A stretch of DNA of 8,272 nt from Bacteroidales bacterium (GTDB lineage: Bacteria > Bacteroidota > Bacteroidia > Bacteroidales > JAAUTT01). Of the stretch, positions 1 through 7,490 are shown in pieces. Each line of letters begins with the position of its first letter. Positions within the stretch are counted from its first letter, which is position 1. The DNA lies in the NCBI GenBank assembly GCA_012031335.1, contig JAAUTT010000163.1, positions 1 through 8,272 of the forward strand, in the 5' to 3' direction. The position numbers and the translations under genes were made by a program. The notes beneath the pieces are model-generated. The model was given only the letters and a program-made list of their open reading frames with translations, did no database searches and was not told the DNA's origin.

Positions 1-898
1 CCGCTTCGCCCTTTTACCATAATATTACACATCCAGGTTATACTAATTCACCTGGTTCCTCCAATTATTGTGGTTCAGGATTACATTATAATGATCCTTA
101 TTTGGAATTTAATCCAGGTTTGTTGAATCATTTTAAACAGATAAGTAGTTTTGTAAGTTTAATTGACTTTTCTAAAAGTTATAGACCTATCTCTAATTTT
201 AATGGTTACTCTTCAGAAGCTTCTATAATTATCAACAACTCAACAACCAATAGAATACGGGTTGTTGCGCTGAGTGGTAGTGATTGCGTTTTGGGTGGTT
301 ACAAGACACCGCATATTCACATAGAAATCTTGTTAAAAACCATTGCATTTATGTTAAGGATTTAAATACTAATAAGCCATCAATAATTTCAAATGCCATC
401 CTTAAACTAAAGATGAGTTCCCAAGGGACATTTAATATATTCTGGTATAAAATAAATAGTGATAATATTGAATATCTAAGTTCTTCATCCTTTGTTTTGA
501 ATTCCGATAATTATGGATATGCGCTTATACCAAGTCTAAATGGAATTTATGGCGATCTTGCATTTACAGTAGGGAATGGATTAATTCAGTTTAAGCCGGA
601 ACAAGTTTCAGATGTTAAAAGTTCCTATTCGAAAAATGTTCAACTAAGGGATAATAGTATTGAGGATCATTGTGATATCGAAATCTTCCCTAATCCAACT
701 AATGGGAAAATTGAAATTGAGACAAACGGAGGAGTTATTATAAATAGTTTAAAGATTTATAATCAAACTGGGAAATTAATAGAAGAGAATATTGTAAATC
801 AGAATTTCCTTGATATTTCTTATTTACCAGATGGTTTATATTATATTCATATTAATTATGAAGATATGACTATAATAAGAAAGATTGTTAAACAATAA
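1..898 (+). CDS. T9SS type A sorting-domain secreted protein, 3' part (frameshifted)
   Basis: The reading frame is open from the left edge (codons start at position 3), so the N-terminus and signal peptide lie outside the window. It stays in that frame to 365; from about 284 the protein continues in another frame to the TAA at 896-898. The last ~75 residues are a T9SS type A C-terminal sorting domain: FPNPTNG (nt 686-706), a beta-rich LKIYNQTGKLI stretch, DISYLPDGLYYIHI, and a basic end IRKIVKQ. In this family the domain is recognised by the Por/T9SS translocon and removed when the cargo reaches the cell surface or is released. The part before it has Gly/Asn/Tyr/Ser-rich, extracellular-looking sequence that I cannot assign to an enzyme or adhesin family. 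The frames join if one base is missing near 284-363. The region looks more AT-rich than fba. Sorting domain: sure. Function of the passenger: unknown. Confidence 0.85.
284..363 (+). other. frameshift zone in the T9SS cargo gene
   Basis: The upstream frame (codons at positions divisible by 3) ends at the TAA at 363-365. The downstream frame has stops at 278-283 and is open afterwards. The switch must therefore lie between 284 and 363 and needs one missing base (or two extra). A plausible join places the LGGYKTPHIH segment directly before RNLVKNHCIYVKDLN. The exact base cannot be fixed from the sequence alone. Confidence 0.8.
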
Positions 899-951
899 TT
901 TTGATTGACTATAGTTTTGTGTTATTACTGGATGTGCTTTTGGTTTTAGGT

Positions 952-3012
952 TCACAAACCGTTTCTCTTCTGGTACTCTTCTCTCCGTATAATTCTGAAA
1001 TTATCGAAATAGGCACTGTCACTGCCATTATACCAAATATATAATTTTAACTTTTTTTGCGGAAGTTTTGCAGGTACGGTAAATTGCAGGTCAAGAACAT
1101 CCCAGCCCTTATCACGGCTTATTTGTTGCGATGTTTTGTAGAACGCGCCTTCCTTTACTCCCGAAGCAACAAGTAACCCGTCCTTCCCTTTTCTCATGCC
1201 GCTAACCTGTATGAATTCTCCCGGTTTAATATTTTCGAGGGTAACTGTAAACGCAAAAGGTGATTGTGGTGAAAGCTTAGCCGAATAACTTCCTTCGTAT
1301 GCCTCCTCACCTGTGCGACATTCTGCTCCTTCAACACTGAAAGATTTGTCAGTTGAAATGAATCTTTTATCTTCCTCATGAATGGTTTCCGCATCAAATG
1401 CAATATCAGTGAGTACGTTGGGCTGATAAAGTGGTTTTGGTATGTATTCGGCTTTGGTTGCGAAAATCCTGACATTGCCGTAAACGCCTACAGGAATATG
1501 AGAAATAGTGCGAAAGGCCGGCATTAAAGGCAAAGTTTTAGCTGAATCCAGTACTAACAGGTATTTGGCGCCGTTTTTCAAACACTGTTCAATAAAAGTG
1601 CTGTCACTTTCAAGATAAGCTTTGCTTGTCCTGGGGTGACCTTCATCTGCATACTTTGTCCAGCCACGCTGTTGGTGAGGTAGTGGATAAAATGACTGTA
1701 TTCGGGTATTGTGATGATGGTATCGAGCGGAGAAATGCCTATTTGCCGCAAATAAGGTTTAATGGTATGGAAATCGCTGTAGGTAGCATATTCGTTCCAC
1801 CAACCATGGTATCGCTGCCGCATCTGGTTTTTGCAGTGGTAAATATTATAAGCCAGAAAGAGTAGAAACCCAATCTTCAAATATTTATTATGTAACAATT
1901 GGGTATTTAATGCGTTAATGAGGAATAATGAACTGATAAATGTCCAGATCAGCACAATGTAAAGGTCGATTGTGTAATAATCATGATCAGCAAAGGTCAT
2001 AAACTGCAAAACCACATATAAGATTGTTTCTGCCAGCATGATAATCAGAACCATTGAGTAAAACAGTTGCTTCCGGAACAGAAAAACCATTTGAAACAGC
2101 AGCAATCCGGCAAACACAATCAGGGAAATGTTACTGAAATAGTGCGTTCTCCATAGATTCCAAACATTGTTTTTTTACATATTGAATGTAATCCGCTGTA
2201 AGACTCCAGTATGGGAAAGTGCCTGTTGAAAATAACCGGTTGTATGCTGTTGGTTATAATAATGTGCGTATACAATCCAGGAAACCGGGATCAGCAGGGC
2301 AAAAGCAAACGAAATCCAGGGTAAAATGCCTTTGGGGAAGGCTGGTTGTGGGAGCCTCATTATTTTTAACTTATCAAGAAAAAAAATCCCGAAAAGTGCG
2401 AAAAAGCTGAACCCTGCCGTGATTTTCATGCAACTGGCTAATCCAAAAATGGCGATGCTCAGGTAAAAATGTTTGACTTTACTATTTTCGCGGTAAAGGA
2501 AAAACAGGTACCATCCCACAATACTAAAGGCCAATGATGCACTGTTTGTGAGGAAATTATTGCCATAATATACCAAAACCGGTGAGGTGAAAAAGAGTAA
2601 ACTTCCTGCAATTCCCCAGAATGTGGATTTAGTGACCAATAATATCCACCTGAACAGGTAATAAAGTCCTGTAAGAAATATAAGCGTATTTACCAGCCGG
2701 AATATAAAATCGTGATACCCGAAAATTTTATACAGGATAGCTATAAAATAATACAGCAGCGGAACCTCACTGGGAGCCACATAACCAGTTTTACCACTAT
2801 CGGAAGTTAAATTGTGAGTTTGAGGTTCGAAAAAATTCATGCCGTTCTGATAATACATAAGAGCGAGAGAGGCACAGTCGGCTTGTCGCCAGTGATGCAC
2901 GGACTGGGGCTTTTTGACCAGGATAGAAGGGTATTCGTATAGCAGGCACAATGTCAGTAGCGATACAATAAAGACAAGAGTAGGGGGGTGTTTTTTTCAG
3001 AAATTTTACCAT
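952..3012 (-). CDS. GT39/ArnT-like membrane glycosyltransferase with C-terminal beta-sandwich domain (broken by two frameshifts and a stop)
   Basis: Three open pieces (3012/2951-2175, 2174-1578, 1668-952) join into one protein of about 686 residues. The start is the ATG at 3012 (MVKFLKK). After correction it runs into a first membrane helix (TLVFIVSLLTLCLL) and then the loop motif HHWRQAD (residues 39-45). Related GT-C enzymes carry a conserved acidic catalytic residue in this first periplasmic loop, so Asp45 is the candidate (inference). Many hydrophobic helices follow, with a DHDYY motif after the in-frame stop. The C-terminal part has GAKYLLVLD and GVYGNVRIFAT, then a soluble region (about residues 537-675) that looks like a carbohydrate-binding jelly roll, with EGSYSAKL, PFAFTVTLENI and a final YFDNFRII. 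The family transfers sugars from polyprenyl-phosphate donors at the outer face of the inner membrane; donor and acceptor are unknown. It is convergent with the cargo gene (53 bp apart) and divergent from cutC. Confidence 0.8.
1666..1673 (-). other. frameshift in glycosyltransferase (one base missing)
   Basis: Reading leftwards, the frame coding HFIHYLTN would continue as an unconvincing tail ending in TGA at 1578-1580. Adding one base (for example a C making the codon CAG) at this point gives YLTN-QRGWTKYADEG and then SDSTFIEQCLKNGAKYLLV, which fits the family and joins the 952-1581 reading frame. The TTG at 1581 is therefore an internal Leu codon, not a start. Confidence 0.8.
2175..2177 (-). 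other. in-frame TAA inside the glycosyltransferase
   Basis: The frame ends with ...QRITFNM then TAA. The same frame continues without any shift as KNNVWNLWRTHYFSN and further membrane helices. A single substitution from CAA, AAA or GAA would explain it. TAA also closes the cargo gene and fba in this window, so reassignment of TAA is not supported. The stop abuts a run of seven A on the coding strand. Confidence 0.8.
2983..2997 (-). other. frameshift at A7/C6 runs near the glycosyltransferase start
   Basis: On the coding strand, seven A (2997-2991) and six C (2988-2983) lie within the first dozen codons after the ATG at 3012. As written, the frame turns into a Cys/Pro-rich, non-membrane sequence ending at 2797. 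With one base fewer in either run it becomes MVKFLKKHPPTLVFIVSLL and joins the long HHWRQAD frame. The uncorrected long frame has no ATG at its head, only a TTG at 2951. Confidence 0.8.
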
Positions 3013-3091
3013 CAGGATAATGAAATTAAAAGCCAGATTCTTTTTTATGTGAAATTATGATGATTTTTGAAGAATAAAATTTTTTTGGACA

Positions 3092-3712
3092 ATGATTTTG
3101 GAAGCTTGTGTTGAAAGTTATTATGAAGCCTTGATTGCTCAGAAAAGCGGAGCAACCAGGGTCGAACTTTGTGAAAATCTGGCAGTAGGTGGTACTACTC
3201 CTTCGTGGGGGACAATAAAAATGTGTTGTAGCGATCTTGAAATCCCCGTTGCTGTTATGATCCGACCCAGAGGTGGCGATTTCTGTTATTCCGAAAAAGA
3301 ATTTGAAATTATGCAGGAAGATATCAGGGTGTGCAAAGAACTTGGTGTTCAGGGTGTCGTATTCGGTATTCTTACTTCAAACAATCAGATTGATATTGAA
3401 AGAACGCAAATCCTTACCAATTTGGCTCATCCTCTGCAGGTAGTTTTTCATAAAGCTTTCGACGAAGCGACTGACCCATTTTTAGCACTTGAACAACTTG
3501 TTGAGATTGGCATTACCCGTATTCTAACCTCAGGGACTAAGGTAACCGCGTTAGAGGGACAGGAAATTTTAAGAAAACTGATAAAACAGGCTAACGACAG
3601 GATTTCAATATTGGTTGCTGGCAGAGTTACCTATGAAAATATTGACGACCTGAAGACATTGATACCTGCCCGGGAGTTCCATGGAAGGAAAATTGTGAAA
3701 CTCATGATGTGA
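3092..3712 (+). CDS. cutC: CutC family protein (copper homeostasis protein CutC)
   Basis: A 206-residue TIM-barrel protein of the CutC family, complete from ATG to TGA. Family signatures appear in order: RVELCENLAVGGTTPSWG (residues 23-40), VAVMIRPRGGDFCYS (about 53-67), GVVFGIL, the HKAFD motif (HRAFD in most relatives), GITRILTSGTK followed by ALEGQEIL, and EFHGRKIV near the end. The E. coli protein is about 248 residues, but shorter forms ending just after the HG motif exist in Gram-positives, so this looks like a short form rather than a truncation. The tail KLMM is unusual. The name comes from a copper-sensitivity phenotype in E. coli that was later attributed largely to the sRNA MicL, encoded at the 3' end of that gene, so the biochemical role is uncertain. 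The protein is cytosolic. It is the only protein gene here without a visible break. There is no Shine-Dalgarno sequence, and a weak GATTTTTG box at 3062-3069 is the best -7 candidate. Confidence 0.92.
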   Translation: MILEACVESYYEALIAQKSGATRVELCENLAVGGTTPSWGTIKMCCSDLEIPVAVMIRPRGGDFCYSEKEFEIMQEDIRVCKELGVQGVVFGILTSNNQIDIERTQILTNLAHPLQVVFHKAFDEATDPFLALEQLVEIGITRILTSGTKVTALEGQEILRKLIKQANDRISILVAGRVTYENIDDLKTLIPAREFHGRKIVKLMM

Positions 3713-3790
3713 ATCCAGATAAAACTCGGAATAAAACAGTCCGGTTTTTTTAATAATAAAATGGTTTGAATCTTTTTTTTTCCTGAAATA

Positions 3791-3823
3791 TAAAACCCCG
3801 CACTTTTCTGGTGCAGGGTTTTA
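3791..3823. terminator. bidirectional Rho-independent terminator between cutC and fba
   Basis: An inverted repeat pairs TAAAACCC-C-GCAC (3791-3803) with GTGC-A-GGGTTTTA (3811-3823): twelve pairs, one C/A mismatch, and a 7-base loop. It is flanked by T-rich sequence on both strands (GGTTTTAAAATTAT to the right; on the other strand GGTTTTATATTT). It lies 29 bp past the fba stop and 78 bp past the cutC stop, so it can end both convergent genes. A weaker 4-bp hairpin with seven T (3727-3751) lies nearer to cutC. Confidence 0.8.
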
Positions 3824-3851
3824 AAATTATATCAAGTATTCGGAGACTTGT

Positions 3852-4822
3852 TTATACTCTGTTTGCGCTTCCCAAAACGTTTATTATTTTGTGTTTGTAT
3901 AACTCTTTGAGTTTGTCGCGGGCAGGTCCCAGATAATTTCTTGGGTCGAATTCGCCTGGTTTTTCGTAAAATACTTTACGGATAGCAGCAGTCATTGCTA
4001 AACGGCCATCGCTATCGATGTTGATTTTGCAAACTGCCGATGAAGCTGCTCTGCGGAGTTGATCTTCCGAAACGCCAGCAGTACCTTCCATTTTACCACC
4101 ATACTTGTTGATTTCGGCAACGATATCCTGAGGAACAGACGATGCTCCGTGTAAAACGATAGGGAAACCGGGAATACGTTTTCACATTCTTCGAGAATAT
4201 CGAATTTTAAAGGTGGGGGAAGTTCGCCCGGGGCAACTTTGAACTTGAATGCACCATGTGATGTTCCGATCGAAATTGCCAATGAGTCAACACCGGTACG
4301 TTTAACAAAATCTTCAACTTCTTCAGGACGTGTATACGACGAATGCTCAGCAACCACATCATCTTCAATACCGGCTAATACGCCAAGTTCACCTTCAACG
4401 GTTACGTCGAATTTGTGGGCATATTCAACAACTTCTTTTGTAAGACGGATGTTTTCTTCGTATGGGAAATGTGAACCGTCGAACATTACGCTTGAAAAAC
4501 CGCTTTCGATACAGGATTTTACAGTTTCAAGACTATCGCCATGGTCGAGGTGAAGAACGATAGGAATTTCGCATCCTAACTCTTTAGCATACTCAACAGC
4601 ACCTTTCGCTAAATTTTTAAGTAAAGTTTGGTTGGCATATTTACGTGCACCTTTCGAAACCTGCAGGATAACAGGTGATTTTGCTTCTACACAGGCACTG
4701 ATAATAGCCTGTAATTGTTCGAGGTTATTAAAGTTAAAGGCAGGAATAGCATACCCTCCCTTAACAGCATTCTTAAATAACTCCTTCGAATTAACTAATC
4801 CTAGCTCTTTATAATGAATCAT
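3852..4822 (-). CDS. fba: class II fructose-1,6-bisphosphate aldolase (one frameshift)
   Basis: With one base restored near 4176 this is a 323-residue class II (zinc-dependent) FBP aldolase. It interconverts fructose 1,6-bisphosphate with glyceraldehyde 3-phosphate and dihydroxyacetone phosphate in glycolysis and gluconeogenesis. The protein starts at ATG 4822 (MIHYKELGLVNSKELF). Visible motifs are ILQVSKGARKYAN; HLDHGDS (residues 91-97, catalytic Asp93 and zinc-binding His94 by family analogy); VMFDGSHFPYEENI; VEGELGVLAG (Glu145); GTSHGAFKF (zinc His189); the restored IPGFPIVLHGASSVP (zinc His); and CKINIDSDGRLAMTAAIRK. The end RNYLGPARDKLKELY is typical of Bacteroides aldolases. All metal and catalytic residues are present once the frames are joined. 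It has its own promoter and is probably monocistronic and constitutive. The pieces 4822-4177 and 4175-3852 would be called as two partial genes by automatic tools. Confidence 0.95.
4174..4179 (-). other. frameshift in fba (one base missing)
   Basis: Upstream reads ...LKFDILEECEN. The next codons drift into VFPVSLSFYTEH, unlike any aldolase. Adding one base here gives IPGFPIVLHGASSVP, which carries the last zinc-binding His, and then runs in frame to the TAA at 3852-3854. Loss of this part would remove a zinc ligand and the phosphate-binding region. Confidence 0.9.
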
Positions 4823-4861
4823 TTTTCAATTAATTATTAGTTATTTATCTTAATAAGCAGT

Positions 4862-4891
4862 CAAAATTAATGAAAAAGTTAATACATCAAA
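4862..4891 (-). promoter_or_regulatory. Bacteroidota-type promoter of fba
   Basis: On the minus strand a TTTG (4891-4888) is followed after 18 bases by TAATTTTG (4869-4862), an exact match to the TAnnTTTG -7 element of the Bacteroidota primary sigma factor. The predicted transcript starts near 4855, leaving a leader of about 30 bases before the ATG at 4822. The spacer lies within the 17-23 range seen in this phylum. Confidence 0.7.
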
Positions 4892-4962
4892 GTCAGAATT
4901 ATAAAAAACATTTATAAAGAAACTATGACTTACTGTCAGTTCGAAAAAGATTTAGGCTGCTC

Positions 4963-7178
4963 TCAGGCGTTGTTTTGAAACATTTCTTCGGTGAGGGTAA
5001 AGCCCATTACCAGTATATCGTCTACCTGTTCGTTACGTGATCGCCATTTCCTGAAAGTTTCCTCGAGTTTTATCTGCTGGGTTTGAGCATCTAATTTGTG
5101 GATTTTCATTAGTAGGGAAGTGAACTGCCGTATGCTGAATTTCTTTCCGTATAAACCTCCAAACTGATGATAGTAGCCATCGGAGAAAAGGAAGAAAACA
5201 TCTCCCGGGAATACCTCGAATTCTGTATAGGTAAAGGGAATGATGTCAGGGAATATCGAAACTGGCATTTTGTCGCCCTTATATTGAATCAGTTCTTCGT
5301 TTCTGATTAGAATAGCAGAGGCATTAGCTCCGCTGAACATAACTTTTTTACTGTTTAAGTCGAATGAAAAAACAGTCATATCGATGCCATCCTTGGCTTC
5401 CCAGAATTTTTCTTCCTGTTGTAACGACCAGATAATTCTTTCGCGAAGCTGATTTAAAATCTGATCAGTTCGGGTTACACCTTTTTCATTTACAATTTCA
5501 TTCAGGGCAGTGAGTCCCAGGATACTCATAAAAGCTCCCGAAACACCATGACCGGTGCAGTCGGCAGCAGCTACAATTATTTTCTGGTCCTTTTGAAAGA
5601 GCCAGTAGAAGTCGCCACTGACAATATCTCTAGGTTTGTACAGGATAAATGAATTAGGGAAATATTCATTTATTGTTTTAGCAGGGGTGAGTAATGCATT
5701 TTGGATTTGAAATGCATACCTTATATTTTCTATGATATTCTTGTTTTTATTTTTTATTAGGTTGTAAGCTTTGTTCACTACTTTGCTTTTCTCCTCTATC
5801 TGATCTCGCTGAGCCATTATTTCTTCTTTCTGCATCAGCAGGATATGGTTCTTTTCGTCCATATCTCTATTATAGTTGGTGAGAACGACGTTGGCTTTTT
5901 TCTTCAGGTGATAATTGCGGTAAAAGAGCAGTGATACTAAAATCATGGCAGCAAATCCCCCGATAAAAATTACCTTTTGAGCCTTTTCTTTCAATATCTC
6001 TCTGTTTTTTAAGGCCAATTCCAGCTTTTGCGATTGTATTTCCTTTTCCTTTTTTTCTGTTTCGTATATTGTTTTGAGCTTTGCAATTGTAGAATTATTT
6101 TTCTCATTTATAATACTATCCCGGTAAGTTTTGGATTTTTCGAATGCGGCAAGCGCATCTTTATATTTTCCTGTTTTGGAGAATAGTTGGGATAATTTTA
6201 AATAGCCTATTTCAATTTGAGCTTTGGAGCCAATTTCCTGCGCAATCCTCAGTCCCTCAGTTAGGTTTATTTCTGCTTCCGAATATTTGCCTTTTATTGT
6301 TTGAATTTCTCCAATATTGATATAGCTCCACGAGGTGTAAATCTTGTCTTTTAATTGTTGATTAATTGCAAGTGCTTGTTTGTACATTTCCTCAGCCTCA
6401 TCATATGATTTTTGTTTCAGATAAATTCCTCCCAGGCAGTTTAAACAGATAGAAACCCCTTTTTTACTTCCAATTTGCTCGTTTACTTTTAATGATTTGG
6501 AGTAATAATCAACAGCTTTATTGTAATCTTCTTTCAATTCATAAACAGCGCCTATGTTGTTTAGGTTTATAGCAACACCCAGGAGGTTTTCGATTTTTCT
6601 TCCTGGTCAAGCGCTTTTTGAAAATAATTTAAGGCTTCATTAAAATTATTTTGTGAGAAAAAAATGTTACCCAGGCTGTTGGTGGATACGCTTATGCTTT
6701 TATTATCAGCAATTTCTTCAGCTATGGTTAAAGCTCTCAAATGATATTCTGCTGCCTTTGAGAGCTCATCGAGCCTGCGGTAAACAACACCTATGTTGTT
6801 GAGAATAATAGCTTTTTCTCTGCAAATGCCATAAGGTGTTATATGCTGAAGTGCCTGGTTATGAAATGCTAAGGCCTGTTTATAGTTCGACCTGTTTCGT
6901 TCCATAACTCCTAAACGGTCGGAGGCAATAGCTATTCCCTTATTGTAATTATTTTTTTTTGATAGTTCGAGCGCTTGTCTGGAATATGTTTCTTCGTTTT
7001 CAGAACCATTGTTTTCTAAGCTCATAGCCATCTGAATTAGAATATGAACTTTGGCTGAGTCGTTACGTTCAGATTTGAGGGCTGATTTTAAGCTGTCGAG
7101 TTTACCTGATTCAGCTTTACTGTTTAAAAATCCTAGTAGACCGCAAAGAGAAATGAATACAAATTTTCTGATATTCAT
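4963..7178 (-). CDS. TPR sensor protein with PP2C/SpoIIE-type serine phosphatase domain (one frameshift)
   Basis: The pieces 7178-6567 and 6598-4963 join to 738 residues. The N-terminus is a signal peptide (KFVFISLCGLLGFLNSKA). About eight tetratricopeptide repeats follow (roughly residues 40-350), with typical ALAFHNQAL, NNIGVVYRRL, KAAEYHLRAL, NSLGNIFF and AEEMYKQAL helices. Next come a charged helix, one membrane segment (VIFIGGFAAMILVSLLFY, about 403-420) and a coiled coil. The phosphatase domain (about 490-730) carries KPRDIVSGDFYW, AADCTGHGVSGAFMS, GIDMTVF, FSDGYYHQFGG and QVDDILVMG, supplying the metal-binding Asp residues of the PPM/SpoIIE family. Lysines after the membrane segment suggest a periplasmic TPR part and a cytoplasmic phosphatase. 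Relatives dephosphorylate anti-sigma-antagonist or other Ser/Thr-phosphorylated partners; no such partner is encoded here, so the target is unknown. It lies 140 bp upstream of fba, which has its own promoter. Confidence 0.9.
6594..6598 (-). other. frameshift at an A5 run in the TPR-phosphatase gene
   Basis: The coding strand has five A here (plus-strand T 6594-6598). As written, the TPR frame ends in ...EEKSKTSWVLL and TAA. With six A it reads EEKIENLLGVAINLNNIGAVYELK, a proper TPR repeat, and joins the frame that carries the phosphatase domain. Confidence 0.9.
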
Positions 7179-7263
7179 AAATTTAACAGGTAAAATAATG
7201 GGGTGAAAATAATAAAATTTTTATTGAATGATATGTTTTGAAAATAAAACTTAATTAAATAGA

Positions 7264-7288
7264 AAACCCCGGAAGTTTTCCGGGGTTT
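7264..7288 (-). terminator. Rho-independent terminator of tRNA-His
   Basis: A near-perfect hairpin: AAACCCCGGAA (7264-7274) pairs with TTCCGGGGTTT (7278-7288) around a 3-base loop. On the minus strand it begins two bases after the tRNA 3' end and is followed by TTTTCTATTT. It separates the tRNA from the TPR-phosphatase gene, whose own promoter must lie in 7179-7263; I see no clear TAnnTTTG box there. Confidence 0.85.
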
Positions 7289-7289
7289 G

Positions 7290-7364
7290 GGTGAAAGACC
7301 GGGTTCGAACCGGCGACTTCCAGAACCACAATCTGGCGCTCTAACCTGCTGAGCTACATTCACC
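7290..7364 (-). tRNA. tRNA-His (anticodon GTG)
   Basis: The minus strand folds as a cloverleaf: acceptor GTGAATG/CTTTCAC, D stem GCTC/GAGC with AGCAGGTTA loop, anticodon stem CCAGA/TCTGG with loop TTGTGGT (anticodon GTG, histidine), 5-base variable loop, and T stem GCCGG/CCGGT around TTCGAAC. The extra G before the first acceptor base (7364) and the C discriminator (7290) are the G-1:C73 pair diagnostic of tRNA-His. CCA is not encoded; the bases after C73 read CAA. The acceptor stem has one T-T mismatch at pair 6:67, which is either natural or another read error. Confidence 0.95.
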
Positions 7365-7376
7365 ATTTTAGCGGTG

Positions 7377-7408
7377 CAAAGATAAATATTTATTTTTATC
7401 AATTCCAA
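7377..7408 (-). promoter_or_regulatory. Bacteroidota-type promoter of tRNA-His
   Basis: On the minus strand TTG (7408-7406), a 21-base AT-rich spacer, then TATCTTTG (7384-7377), an exact TAnnTTTG -7 box. The tRNA 5' end (7364) is 13 bases downstream, leaving a very short precursor leader, as is usual for tRNA genes. Confidence 0.7.
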
Positions 7409-7430
7409 GTGAATTTAAAAAAATGTTGCC

Positions 7431-7438
7431 TACTTTTG
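7431..7438 (+). promoter_or_regulatory. possible -7 box for the flippase gene
   Basis: TACTTTTG is an exact TAnnTTTG match on the plus strand, 35-53 bases before the possible starts of the flippase gene and downstream of the divergent tRNA promoter. No TTG/TTTG is visible at the right distance upstream (about 7405-7412), so only the -7 half is supported. Confidence 0.45.
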
Positions 7439-7490
7439 TCAGTTACAGAGGCGTTTTGAGATTTCGTTTTAAATTAAACTAAACAAATTT

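Noticed and set aside
1194..1475. Minus-strand frame overlapping the glycosyltransferase C-terminal domain
   Set aside because: It is out of frame with the conserved beta-sandwich sequence and has no family features. The plus-strand frames 1626-1865 and 2219-2410 are also shadows.
952..3012. Programmed frameshifting or stop-codon reassignment to explain the breaks
   Set aside because: There are several unrelated breaks in many genes, in both directions, without shared slippery signals, and TAA and TGA end other genes normally.
4239..4553. Open frame on the plus strand opposite fba
   Set aside because: It is antisense to the strongly conserved aldolase, and its Ser/Thr/Pro-rich sequence is a shadow of that frame. 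The same applies to 4632-4814.
7175..7408. A 77-codon open frame on the minus strand over the tRNA region
   Set aside because: Its VNVAQQVRAPDCGSGSRRFEPG stretch is the well-known false translation of a tRNA gene; it covers tRNA-His and its terminator.
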